Assembly (NCBI GenBank): GCA_963922205.1
Contig: CAWUHX010000144.1
Coordinates: 840,498-904,497 of the forward strand
DNA from: Romanomermis culicivorax
Lineage: Eukaryota > Nematoda > Enoplea > Mermithida > Mermithidae
Length of the DNA: 64,000 nucleotides
Direction: 5' to 3'
Shown: one piece after another, positions 48,463 through 57,743 of the stretch
Layout of the letters: each line of letters opens with the position of its first letter
Position numbering within the stretch: position 1 is the first letter of the stretch
Program-made: the position numbers and the translations under genes
Notes under the pieces: generated by a model
The model's input: only the letters and a program-made list of their open reading frames with translations
What the model was told of the DNA's origin: nothing
The model's database searches: none

Positions 48463-49076
48463 TGTTGGGCACCCTGTTGATGCCAATTCGTGTGGGGAAA
48501 TCGACATGCAAATCGACGAAAGGGACGACCAGCGGCGCAGACATTTGCATAGAATGGAGCGCCACAGAAAGACCAAAAAGATAGTGAAAGTCATTCTTCA
48601 CTTTATATCGTTTTTTATTATATTTTTGACATATTTGCTGGCGTCCCTAAATACAATTTTCCCAGCAACTTGTTTTCTTATTGAGTTATTCACTGTGGTA
48701 TACCCACATTCTTTTTGCATAATTCGTCGGACATATTGTTTAATATATTCGTTTGTTTATTTAGAATATTCGCATCGACGAAGGCGGAGGGCCAGAGGCC
48801 CAGGCGCCGGCTTACATCAAGTAAGTTTTGGGAAACCCCTTTCGGGTTATACCCAAGTAAGTTTATCCCTGAGGGGATTCCTTGTCTCATCTAGGAGACT
48901 GCGGAGGTCCTTGGTAAGGCCCCCGTATTTAGAACAAAGTTTATCTTTGTTGTTGTAGGTCTGGGGATAACCGGACTGTTGCACTAATCACCGAGGCTTA
49001 GCCAAGGTATCAGTTCTAACAGGTCAGTTCAGACCCAATCTTTTCTTACGCCTCTTAAGGAAAGACCTGCACAACA
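48463..49076 (+). repeat. 5' LTR
   Basis: 614 bp bounded by the imperfect inverted ends TGTTG and CAACA. An AT-rich stretch (TTTATATCG, TTATTATATTTTT, about 48602-48630) could hold a TATA-type promoter. The second half contains two splice-donor-like sites and one acceptor. Open frames across the LTR are not conserved proteins. Confidence 0.93.
48821..48958 (+). promoter_or_regulatory. Candidate leader intron inside the LTR
   Basis: CAA followed by GTAAGTTTTG at 48821 is a strong donor, and a second one (CCCAA, GTAAGTTTA) sits at 48857. TTTATCTTTGTTGTTGTAG, ending at 48958, is a good acceptor. Splicing would remove 138 or 102 nt from the untranslated leader. The same donors could also join to acceptors far downstream to make subgenomic RNAs. 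The 3' LTR carries the identical sites at 62882, 62918 and 63019. Inference from consensus only. Confidence 0.5.
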
Positions 49077-49172
49077 AGTGGTGGCTTTTAACTCCTTACC
49101 ACGGAACTTCGTAGTCAGACTAGGAGAAAAGAAAATCCTCCAGGTTTCTACAGAAAGTTAGCAGGATTTAAA
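49077..49172 (+). other. Untranslated leader between 5' LTR and gag
   Basis: 96 bases without any ATG. GTGGT...ACCAC can pair as a small hairpin right after the LTR. TGG triplets occur, but what follows does not match the 3' end of any tRNA I know, so the primer is unidentified. Confidence 0.6.
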
Positions 49173-50141
49173 ATGCCTAACGAAAGGATACCGAGAGGTA
49201 ATACTTTACATAGATCACCACCCAGAGTGGCGAGTGCTGGGAATCTAGTCAATTTGGGAGACGGAGATCAGCAACCACATGCTGCTCCGGACCCAGTGAT
49301 CCCAGATCAAACTCCCGCGAGGGTTCAACCATTGCAGCAAAATGCAATGCATTTTACGCCTCAAGATGCAGGCGTACCAATTGACCGACCACCAGCGATT
49401 GCCATCGATCCGCAGGAGGCAGGCCCGGCGAATCCAAACCCAGACGCCGATGGACCGCCGCAGCAAAATTTTAAAAGGTCACCGCCGCCAAAGGTCGAAT
49501 TAGCAGGACCAAAAAGGGACGTCGTTACGCCCGAAATTCGACCAAATCCGGAAGAAAGGGACCCCGAAATCGATCAACCATTAGAGAGGATTCCCCAGGA
49601 ACAGGAGCGATTCCAGCCGCAGGAAAGAGCTCCCGAAATGTCCAATCAAGAGTTGGCGATGCAGCTACGCGAATTGAAAGGGACCGTCGAAGCATTATTC
49701 GACATCATCGCGAATGCCGCCGCTGAGGACAACAAAAGGGAAGCCGACAGGCGCCGACAGGAGCCGGATAGACAGGTTAGACCATGTAATAGGGGTGCAG
49801 AAAGAGACAACTGTCTCGCTGCTGAAATGAGTGCAGGCGCAGGGCCTAATAATAGGCCTGATATTGATGAAGGGCAAAGGCTTAACTTTGAGCCCAAAAG
49901 TTGGAGAGGTCCAGCTAGAGATCTTCGATTCGAAGGAGCTGAGCAATCGGCAGACTTCAGGAATCAAAATCAGATAGCTTCGCAGTATCCAACTTTAACT
50001 AGAGTGGTCTATGATGGTAGAGGAAATATAGTTGATCCAAATACCCTTAGACCAGATCAATTGGCATGTTTCCCATATAGGGATTACAGGTTTGACAAAG
50101 ACAATATGCCATCATATCAAGGAGGTGTACCACCTCAATGA
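49173..50141 (+). CDS. gag, N-terminal part (ends at in-frame TGA)
   Basis: 322 codons from the first ATG after the LTR to TGA at 50139-50141. The protein is rich in P, Q, R and E with no fold that I recognise, as usual for the N-terminus of Gag. Residues 150-200 look helical ([23 protein letters not shown]). The next ORF begins 15 bases later in the same frame, and the text on both sides of the TGA reads as one protein. The stop is therefore a single-base change, a read-through site or a real boundary with restart at 50157. I cannot decide which. Confidence 0.75.
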   Translation: MPNERIPRGNTLHRSPPRVASAGNLVNLGDGDQQPHAAPDPVIPDQTPARVQPLQQNAMHFTPQDAGVPIDRPPAIAIDPQEAGPANPNPDADGPPQQNFKRSPPPKVELAGPKRDVVTPEIRPNPEERDPEIDQPLERIPQEQERFQPQERAPEMSNQELAMQLRELKGTVEALFDIIANAAAEDNKREADRRRQEPDRQVRPCNRGAERDNCLAAEMSAGAGPNNRPDIDEGQRLNFEPKSWRGPARDLRFEGAEQSADFRNQNQIASQYPTLTRVVYDGRGNIVDPNTLRPDQLACFPYRDYRFDKDNMPSYQGGVPPQ

Positions 50142-50156
50142 GATCCAAATAGAGTT

Positions 50157-53100
50157 ATGCTGCAATCCCTGAACTCTGATCTTGATCCAGTATTAACAGC
50201 AGCCTATGATCAGAGGGAAGTGCCATCAAATAATTTGGCACAAAAGATTGTAGTCAGGAATATCATTAAAGGTGTGTTACCCAAACTTTTAGATGAGGGT
50301 ATGGTAAATCAGCAGGTGCTTAGCTTCTTAACAGCACTTGAGGGGGAATTCTGTAGGGATACACCCGAATCAGCTAAGTATGAAGCACTGCTGAGGCTTT
50401 CTAAAGGTAGACCGAAGGCTGTTGCAGGAGACAACATGACCTATAGGGAGGCCAGGAGAGCCATTATTAATGTCTTTGCCCCTGAGTGCAACCTGGAAAT
50501 GTTAACTAGGGAGTTATTTGAGATCCAACAAAGACCCAATGAACAGGCCGTAGAGTTTTTAAAAAGGGTCAGTATATTAGTGGAACTAGTTAAAGGTGAT
50601 TTGGACTATCAGTCCAAACAGAGACTGATCATTGACACCTTCATATATAAGAGTGACCCCACGTTCCAGTCTGAACTTAAGAATTCAAAACATACCTTTA
50701 GAACTTGGTATGACTTAGCAGTTGAAGTTCATGACATTGAACGTAGATATAGAAATGCCTTTCAGAGATATGGACCCAAGGGTACACAACAGGATCCTAT
50801 AGTAATCAATGAAGTAGGTATGCCTAGTGGGCATGATCCTGAAATTGCCGTAGTTGCTAGGAACCAGTCAGAAGGATATCAACAAGGCCAGAGGCAAAGG
50901 TTTCGGCAACCATATCAAACTGTAGGTAATCAGGTACAGGCCCAAACCCAAAGGTCAAGGAGTGATTCTCCTGAGATAGAGGAAATTCCAGTTCGGGAAG
51001 CCCCTAGGGCTCAGACCGAAAAAGGTAAGAAAGAATCTCTTCTATTAAAAATCTCTAAAGAGATGGTACAACTGGTCGAAAGGTTCGACCAGCTACAGCA
51101 AAAGGTTGATAACAGGCAAATGGAAAATCGGTCTGATGTGGCCATACCTAGTACCAGTCAGGGAGGTCAAGTTTCCCGAGATCCGACAAAGCCATGGTGT
51201 GAGTTCCACAAGAACATAACACATAATACTGCAGACTGCAGGACATTGAGAGTATTGTCCGAGCGCAGGAGCAGAGGTAGAGCCAGCTTCCCTACCTTCA
51301 ACAGGGGAGGCTTCAACACTTTTGCTAGAGGTAACTATAGAGGTAGAGGAGGTTACCCAAATGCCAACTATAATAGCAGAGGTAGAGGTGCGTATAATGT
51401 AGGCTATTCAGGTTATCAGGATAGCCACGAGAGTTATCAACAGAATTCAGATTATAATGAATTTCTGGAGTTTAAGAAACAGAAGGGGCTGCAGAAGCAG
51501 TTCCAACAGATGCAGCAATATCAACAACAAGCTGCATTACAGCAACCTCAGCCGCCTCAGGCTATTATGGGACCGACTCAGACTCTTCAACAGGCTCAAT
51601 TCACAAATCAGCCACCTCAAAAGGATTATTCGAGTGTTATGGTTGCGAGGCAATCTCAAATGAGTCCTTTAGGTGAAGTAAACCAGAGAGTGAGTTGCCC
51701 AAATGTTGTATTAGGTAGTATTGTGCAAATGAATGCAATTGCACCACAACCTGTAGTACCATCAGTACAAGTAATAAGGAGAGGCACACCAGCTAGTCCT
51801 CAGGAACAACATTTGCTGGATACGTACCCCAGAACAGCCCCATTCCACATTGAGGTTGTTATAGGAGGTCGTAAGACAATGGCTTTAATTGACACAGGAG
51901 CTCAGTGCACTGTCATGTCGGCTAAGTTTCTGAAGGAAACTTTGGGCCCGGATTACACTGAATATCCCAGGATATTAAATGTTACTGTAGCCAACGGTAA
52001 GACAGTCCAAGCCCATGGGTATATCCAATTTAGGATGGATACATTGTGTGGACAGTTCCCTGTTAAAGCAATTGTAATTCTTGAAGCAGGTGAAAATGTT
52101 ATTGTGGGTACAGACTTTTTGGCTCATCCTCAGGTAGGAGCCATAATAGATTTCAGGAATAGGACGATGACGCTCAACAACCGTCAACAACGGATATACG
52201 TGACGCCCAACCAGCCCCAATCGAATTGTGGAGAGGTCATGACCACGAGCGCCGCGGAATCCACGATGAGCGCCGCCGACCAATACCAGCCAAAGATTTG
52301 CCTGCTAAAGGTTTCGGTGCCAGTGGTAAGTGTGAATCCCATCTACTTACTAAGTGGTACTGATATACTTCTGAGAGCAAAACTTTGGGATAAGGTAGGC
52401 GAAAATCGCCTTAATGGAATCATAATAGAGTCTGAAGAGAATGAAGAAAGGTTCCACATTGATAGTACCATAGTAGATGGTACAAAAGATGATTTTGTTG
52501 TTATGGTATCTAACAACACAGGATCAGGATGCTATTTAAAAAGAAATCAAATAATTGGCCATACTAATTCAGTGTTGTGTGATACTGATAACCAAGATGA
52601 ACTTAAGGGGAAGATAATTGAGGATCTGGAGAAGCTGCAAACTTGTGCAGTTCAAGCTAGACCTGAAGCTCCTCAATCGGATGAGAAAGCATTCAAGGAA
52701 GCTTTGTACAATATGCTGGCTAAATCCAACATACCATCAGAGCAATTGGAACAAGCTCTACGATGTCTGGCAAAATATAGAGACGTGTTCAGCTTGCCCA
52801 ATGATCCGCCAACTACTACACCCTACCTGACCTGTAAAATCAATACAGGCGATGCGGCCCCTGTGGCAAAAAGGTACCACAGGACGGCTATAAATTTACG
52901 GCCACATGTTCGTGAGCATGTGCAAGATATGCTCAAGAAGGGTGTAATTGAGCCATCAAAGTCACCTTGGGCAGCTCCGTTATTCCTTGTAGGTAAAAAG
53001 GATGGTACCAAGCGACCAGTAGTGGACTTTAGGGGTATAAATGATGTTACCAAGGATGATAAGTATCCCATTCCTAGAATGGATGACTATCTAGACTGTT

Positions 53101-54620
53101 TAGGTAAAGCCAAATTTTATACCACCTTAGATCTCAAATCAGGATATTGGCAAGTGCCAATGGACGAAGAAAGCAAGGAAAAAACTGCTTTCATATGCCA
53201 AGAAGGGCTTTATCAATTTAAAGTCATGCCCTTTGGCCTAAAAAATGCGCCAGCCAAATTCCAGCGTATGATGGAAAGAGTTTTGCATCCATATGTTTGG
53301 AAAATCTGTCTAGTCTATATAGACGATATAATTGTGTTCTCAAATACGTTTGAGGAACACCTAATTAATCTAGAGCTAGTCCTGCAAGCTCTAAGAAAGG
53401 CTCATTTGACCTTGAAGCCGGAGAAGTGTGAATTCCTGCCTGAGAGAGTTCATTTTCTAGGACATATCTTAAATTCGGATGGAGTTTCCCCAGATCCGAA
53501 AAAGGTCAAAGCTATTAATGATTTCCCATTCCCAGAGTCTAAACGTAAACTGCAAAGGTTTTTAGGTATGTTGCAGTGGTGTAAAAAGTTCATACCGGGT
53601 TTGGCTAAACACGCTGAACCATTGTATAAACTAACTGGGAAGAACTGTGTTTGGGAAGTCACGGAGGTTCACCATCAGGCTTTTAGGAGCCTGAAAGAAG
53701 CACTATTGTCTGTGCCATTCCTTAGGTATCCGGTTTTGGACGGGTCTGCGGACTTTGTCCTTCAGACAGATGCCAGCGGAACGGCACTAGGAGCAGTCCT
53801 TTACCAGGAGACCAAGTCAGACTGCTGGGTAATTGCTTATAATAGCAGAATTTTAAAAGCGGATGAGAAAAAGTGGTCAGCCACGGAAAGGGAGTGCTTG
53901 GCAATTGTGTATGGCTTGAAGTTATACAAGCACTACTTAGTAGGTCATAAAGTGATCATAAGAACTGATCACAAACCTTTGTTGTCTATGAAGGTCAACG
54001 CCATGACCAATGGTAAGTTGAAGAGATGGTACTCATTCATCTCTCAGTTCAACCATAAACTAGAGTATGTGCCAGGAAAACAAAATGCCATGGCAGACTT
54101 TTTGTCCAGAATAAATGAACCAGACGATCAAGCGGAAAAGATACCGCCAAATTGGGAACACATGTTCTCAAAGGATAAACGAGAGTCCGAAAATCTGAAA
54201 GATCTTGAGGCACAGCTAATTGAGAAAAAACATCTCAATTTGGTAAAGAGATTCAGAATTCTGACAGATCGGAATCCTGAAGACGGTACTCCGTTACAGC
54301 CGGAGCCAAAAGGTAAGAAGAATCAGAGGACTGATATGAGTCCGAGATTCACCAAGATTTATCCAGAAGATTCTGAGGGTGATCCAGAATCAAACTCGCC
54401 TGCAGACTTGGTAAATGCCGTAACTACAAGGAGCATGGCGAAGGAAGCGGAGAAGAGTAATCAGGCTCAGATCCAGCCTGATGGCAATCAGGTCAACGAA
54501 AAGGTAAGTAGGGGAAACCAGGACAAAGGTAAGGAAAAAAGGGTAACCTGGTTATACCCTGAGAAAGAACAGGAGTTTACTTTGGCAGACCCCAAAGAAG
54601 ATGAATTACCAAAAGGCTAA
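50157..54620 (+). CDS. gag capsid, protease, reverse transcriptase and RNase H polyprotein
   Basis: 1,487 codons. Residues 1-220 form an alpha-helical capsid-like region (retrotrans_gag type). Residues 347-361 have the Cx3Hx3Hx4C knuckle WCEFHKNITHNTADC, followed by an R/G-rich and a Q-rich stretch. The aspartic protease motif ALIDTGAQ lies near residue 579. RT runs from about 920 to 1100 with VVDFRGIN, LDLKSGYWQ, MPFGLKNAP and the catalytic YIDD at 1054-1057. RNase H includes LQTDASG (D1205) and ATERECLAI. The frame closes at TAA 54618-54620 in a charged linker. A donor at 54504 lies ahead of that stop and can join to integrase in frame, so the stop is probably intronic for the full Pol product. 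Confidence 0.93.
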   Translation: MLQSLNSDLDPVLTAAYDQREVPSNNLAQKIVVRNIIKGVLPKLLDEGMVNQQVLSFLTALEGEFCRDTPESAKYEALLRLSKGRPKAVAGDNMTYREARRAIINVFAPECNLEMLTRELFEIQQRPNEQAVEFLKRVSILVELVKGDLDYQSKQRLIIDTFIYKSDPTFQSELKNSKHTFRTWYDLAVEVHDIERRYRNAFQRYGPKGTQQDPIVINEVGMPSGHDPEIAVVARNQSEGYQQGQRQRFRQPYQTVGNQVQAQTQRSRSDSPEIEEIPVREAPRAQTEKGKKESLLLKISKEMVQLVERFDQLQQKVDNRQMENRSDVAIPSTSQGGQVSRDPTKPWCEFHKNITHNTADCRTLRVLSERRSRGRASFPTFNRGGFNTFARGNYRGRGGYPNANYNSRGRGAYNVGYSGYQDSHESYQQNSDYNEFLEFKKQKGLQKQFQQMQQYQQQAALQQPQPPQAIMGPTQTLQQAQFTNQPPQKDYSSVMVARQSQMSPLGEVNQRVSCPNVVLGSIVQMNAIAPQPVVPSVQVIRRGTPASPQEQHLLDTYPRTAPFHIEVVIGGRKTMALIDTGAQCTVMSAKFLKETLGPDYTEYPRILNVTVANGKTVQAHGYIQFRMDTLCGQFPVKAIVILEAGENVIVGTDFLAHPQVGAIIDFRNRTMTLNNRQQRIYVTPNQPQSNCGEVMTTSAAESTMSAADQYQPKICLLKVSVPVVSVNPIYLLSGTDILLRAKLWDKVGENRLNGIIIESEENEERFHIDSTIVDGTKDDFVVMVSNNTGSGCYLKRNQIIGHTNSVLCDTDNQDELKGKIIEDLEKLQTCAVQARPEAPQSDEKAFKEALYNMLAKSNIPSEQLEQALRCLAKYRDVFSLPNDPPTTTPYLTCKINTGDAAPVAKRYHRTAINLRPHVREHVQDMLKKGVIEPSKSPWAAPLFLVGKKDGTKRPVVDFRGINDVTKDDKYPIPRMDDYLDCLGKAKFYTTLDLKSGYWQVPMDEESKEKTAFICQEGLYQFKVMPFGLKNAPAKFQRMMERVLHPYVWKICLVYIDDIIVFSNTFEEHLINLELVLQALRKAHLTLKPEKCEFLPERVHFLGHILNSDGVSPDPKKVKAINDFPFPESKRKLQRFLGMLQWCKKFIPGLAKHAEPLYKLTGKNCVWEVTEVHHQAFRSLKEALLSVPFLRYPVLDGSADFVLQTDASGTALGAVLYQETKSDCWVIAYNSRILKADEKKWSATERECLAIVYGLKLYKHYLVGHKVIIRTDHKPLLSMKVNAMTNGKLKRWYSFISQFNHKLEYVPGKQNAMADFLSRINEPDDQAEKIPPNWEHMFSKDKRESENLKDLEAQLIEKKHLNLVKRFRILTDRNPEDGTPLQPEPKGKKNQRTDMSPRFTKIYPEDSEGDPESNSPADLVNAVTTRSMAKEAEKSNQAQIQPDGNQVNEKVSRGNQDKGKEKRVTWLYPEKEQEFTLADPKEDELPKG

Positions 54621-54649
54621 TTAGAGATGATCTCATGGCCCTCTTGCAG
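54504..54649 (+). other. Candidate intron inside pol
   Basis: 146 bases from AAG|GTAAGTA (donor 54504) to CTCTTGCAG|AGA (acceptor end 54649). Both borders are phase 0. Removal takes out the pol stop codon at 54618 and shifts from the RT-RNase H frame to the integrase frame without a break. This explains why the two halves of pol lie in different frames although both look intact. Confidence 0.65.
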
Positions 54650-56008
54650 AGAAAAGATCAGGTATTACAGCCATACTTTGATAGATTGGGTCCAAATGGG
54701 ACAACCAAGTATCATAGTGGATTTTATATCCAGAATGAAGTGTTATACCGCGAAGCCGGACAGGGGTCGGACGATCAAGTGGTCGTCCCATCCTGCCTTA
54801 GGGACAATACTTTGCACCAGTACCACGGTGCCGTGATGATGACTCATCAGGGGTTCAAACGGACCCTTGCTATGATTAAAAAACGGTTCTGGTGGCCTGG
54901 AATTGAAAAGGATGTCAGGCACTGGATCAAGTTTTGTCCAGTTTGTCAAATGGCTAATCAGGGAAACACGGAAATTCCGCCACTGATACCAATTATTCCA
55001 CAAGGTCCTTTTGACATAGTATCAGTGGATATCGTGAGTATTTCTCTACTCAGTGAGAAGAGACCGTATGTCATAGTCTTTCAAGACTATTTTACAAAGT
55101 GGGTTGAAGCTGAACTGATCCCGGATCAGTCAGCTAGCACCGTTGTAGATACTTTTCTACAAGCTATTGTATTTAGGCACGGGACTCCACGGAGACTACT
55201 CAGCGATAGAGGAGGTTGTTTTACCTCAGATCTAATGAAAGAGATCTGCAAGTTATTAGAGTGTCAGAAAATTTTTACAACAGCCTACCATCTACAAGGA
55301 AATGGTATGGTAGAAAGGTTCAACCAGACACTCATCAAACAGCTCAGAAAGGTGGCCATCGAGGAAAAGGATAACTGGCCAAGATACTTGAGAGCTGTGG
55401 TGTTTGCATATAATGCTACACCACATGCAGCCACGGGGCAATCCCCATTTTCGTTGCTTAGAGGTCACGAGGCAACCTTCGGGTTAAACTTATCGAAAGC
55501 ATACGATATTGTAATGCCGGACAGCAATGCAGAGGCATACAAATTCGTGTTGACCAATCATTTAGTCAACCTTTACGAGGATATTGCCAAAAATATCCAG
55601 AGTGCTGCCGAAAAATCGAAGAAATACTTCGATAAAAAGTCCAAACAAAATGGGTTTAAAGAAAAGGACTGGGTTCTGCTCAAAGTAGACAAGCAGAAAA
55701 AATTAGGACTACCATGGTCCGGTCTGTTCATAGTTACGGACATTTCGCGAGAAGCGGAGAACGTTGTCACCATCGTACATTGGGACAACCCGCTAAATCG
55801 CCAAACAGTTTCAATCAGTAGGTTGAAACATTTTCGTTACGAGACCACTAGGGTCTTGCCGCGAATAGCGCGAGCCAATCAGGACGCGCCACGTGACGAA
55901 AATACGTCACTTTCCAATATGGCACAAACAGTTACGACTGGAGCGCCAAACCAAATGAAATCATTTGGAAATTCGCTCAAGGCGAATCTATGCGCGATCT
56001 CGCGCTGA
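54635..56008 (+). CDS. Integrase part of pol
   Basis: 457 codons as an open frame from ATG 54635; the mature product more likely starts through the junction at 54650. The HHCC zinc-binding region spans HQYHGAVMMTHQ to FCPVCQ. The catalytic D,D-35-E triad is visible at D132 (SVDIVS), D191 (LSDRGG) and E227 (MVERFNQ), exactly 35 residues between the last two. A C-terminal GPF-like module (LPWSGLFIVTD) follows, as in many Gypsy-lineage integrases. The C-terminal tail carries no chromodomain that I can recognise. Confidence 0.92.
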   Translation: MALLQRKDQVLQPYFDRLGPNGTTKYHSGFYIQNEVLYREAGQGSDDQVVVPSCLRDNTLHQYHGAVMMTHQGFKRTLAMIKKRFWWPGIEKDVRHWIKFCPVCQMANQGNTEIPPLIPIIPQGPFDIVSVDIVSISLLSEKRPYVIVFQDYFTKWVEAELIPDQSASTVVDTFLQAIVFRHGTPRRLLSDRGGCFTSDLMKEICKLLECQKIFTTAYHLQGNGMVERFNQTLIKQLRKVAIEEKDNWPRYLRAVVFAYNATPHAATGQSPFSLLRGHEATFGLNLSKAYDIVMPDSNAEAYKFVLTNHLVNLYEDIAKNIQSAAEKSKKYFDKKSKQNGFKEKDWVLLKVDKQKKLGLPWSGLFIVTDISREAENVVTIVHWDNPLNRQTVSISRLKHFRYETTRVLPRIARANQDAPRDENTSLSNMAQTVTTGAPNQMKSFGNSLKANLCAISR

Positions 56009-56431
56009 TTTTTTTTATTTTGTGTACATATCTCGCGCGTGTAGGTACTAATTTTAATTAAAAATGTATTAATTTGTAATATTTATCGCGTTTATGTATT
56101 ATTCGTATTAATTTTGTAAATTTTTCATATTTATATCAGACTTTGGGAAAAATTCTTCGGAATTTTAGACCAAAGTGACAACCCAAAATATTTCCGACAT
56201 TTTTTCCAAAAAATTAATTTTCAAAAATTTTTCATTTTTTCCAAAATCAAACTATAGCTGCCCCGCTTATCTGAATTCTAAACTTCCATCGGAAGGAAGA
56301 ATTAAAATATTCCCCGAATCGCGATAAAAAGGAAATTAGCAAAATTGCTAGATTAAACTTTTTCAGCGTTCAAAAATTTTAAAAAATTATAAATTTATTC
56401 GAAAAAGAAAAACATTTCGAAAAGAAAAGAA
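56009..56431 (+). other. Non-coding spacer between pol and the exonuclease ORF
   Basis: AT-rich, no frame of note. AAACTTTTTCAG ending at 56366 is a strong splice acceptor, and the first ATG after it is the start of the exonuclease ORF at 56432. This is the layout expected for a spliced subgenomic RNA, like env mRNA in retroviruses. Confidence 0.6.
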
Positions 56432-57743
56432 ATGGGAAAAGGCGCGCGGAACCGCCAACAAGCTCCGACGCGCAAGTGGTCGCACACAGAGCCCCACGTC
56501 GAATATGGCAGGGCCCAGCACCGCCAAGACAACCGTTTTTTCTTCATTGACGGTAAGTTTCGAACTTATTTTTATCAAATATTCTTGGAAACCGCAGGTA
56601 ATGCCCAGAAGTCACTGGAAGACCAGCTCGGCGCCCCAAAGGGCAGACGAGGTTAGAACTTAGAGGGAACGAAAAATGGGAGTACTGAGAAGCGGAAGCT
56701 CGAAGCCAAGCAGGGAATTTCCAATTTGGAAATATACCTGATACCACCGAGAGCTATACGATTCAAGGGAAACCTAGAACCTTGGGTTCAGCCCGTTTTA
56801 AAGTTTTATCATTCAAAAATTTATCAAAAACTATTTATTTTCAAATCAAATCAAATCATATCACTTTTTTGATATCAAATTCATTAAAAAAAAAAAAAAT
56901 TATCAATCTCGAGCGCTATAAAAATTGTAAATACAGCGCCATAAATGGAGCATAGTTGGTCGCTCAAGCAGCTGGTTAGAGATTGGTGTCCGATCAAGTG
57001 GTGGACAGTCGGATCAGGTCTACCCTCCCCAACATATAGAGGTAGCAAGGGTAAGATTTGGTAAGGTGTTAGTTGCCTACCAGCTCAATGTTTGTATATC
57101 AGTGGCTCACCTAACAACCTGCACTAAACTTAATTTCTGCGAAACTTAACCCGCTTGGTGTTGTGGTGCTGGTGTAGTATAGACCCGAAAATGCGCTGAG
57201 AAAAGGGGAATAAACACTAAAATTAATAGTACTTTATGTTTAGATTATAACGTCAAACGGGCCGTACGAATCCATGAACTGGATCAGTGGTTTAAAGCCA
57301 CATTTGGGTACTGGCCGGCTAATCCCAAGGAACCAAAATTGGTAGACATCGGGAAAGTCAGCCAGACACTCCATTTTATCCGAGAAGTATCAATCTTCAG
57401 AGGACAACCAGTTTGTGGCTTCGATGTTGAAAAAGTCAACCAGGATAAGGTCGCCGCCTTGTTCAAAACAAGGGAGGTTGACAATCCAATGGGAAAGCAG
57501 TTTGCCCGATATGTCAGCTTCGCGCTAACGAATGGTCAAACCTACGTTATTGATACAACGTCGATGATGCTCAAAGAGTGGACCAGCCTCCACGACTTCT
57601 TGAACTCCGACATGCTCTTCGCCGGATATTCCGTATTGGAGGACCTGGTAAGTATCTATAACGTATGTGGCGCAGGGCGAGACAATAAGGAGAGGGACAA
57701 AACTGTCCCCTTACGGGAATTTCTAAGAAAGACCAAGGGTTGA
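56432..57743 (+). CDS. DEDDy 3'-5' exonuclease ORF, 5' part (two exons)
   Basis: Exon 1 (56432-56552) starts MGKGARNRQQ and ends GAC G before GTAAGT. Exon 2 starts at 57244 after TTATGTTTAG, giving a phase-1 match. The exon 2 frame has no ATG upstream, which supports the junction. Exonuclease motif I is GFDVEK (D at 57423, E at 57429) and motif II is AGYSVLEDL (D at 57642). The frame is closed by TGA 57741-57743, but the same frame continues into the next ORF, which carries motif III. Enzymes of this type (WRN, RNase D, EXD2 groups) remove nucleotides from 3' ends of DNA or RNA with two metal ions. Target in this element is unknown. Confidence 0.8.
56553..57243 (+). other. Intron splitting the exonuclease ORF
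   Basis: 691 bases from GACG|GTAAGTTTC to CTTTATGTTTAG|ATT. It contains stops in all frames and AT-rich runs. Phase 1 on both sides. The upstream ORF continues past the donor to 56656 only by read-through. Confidence 0.65.

Noticed and set aside
48449..48958. 169-codon frame across the 5' LTR, repeated in the 3' LTR
   Set aside because: It lies within the LTR, shows no family resemblance, and spans the probable promoter and leader splice sites.
54605..54620. Programmed -1 frameshift between RNase H and integrase
   Set aside because: No standard slippery heptamer is present in the 16-base overlap, while a consensus phase-0 intron gives the same result more simply.
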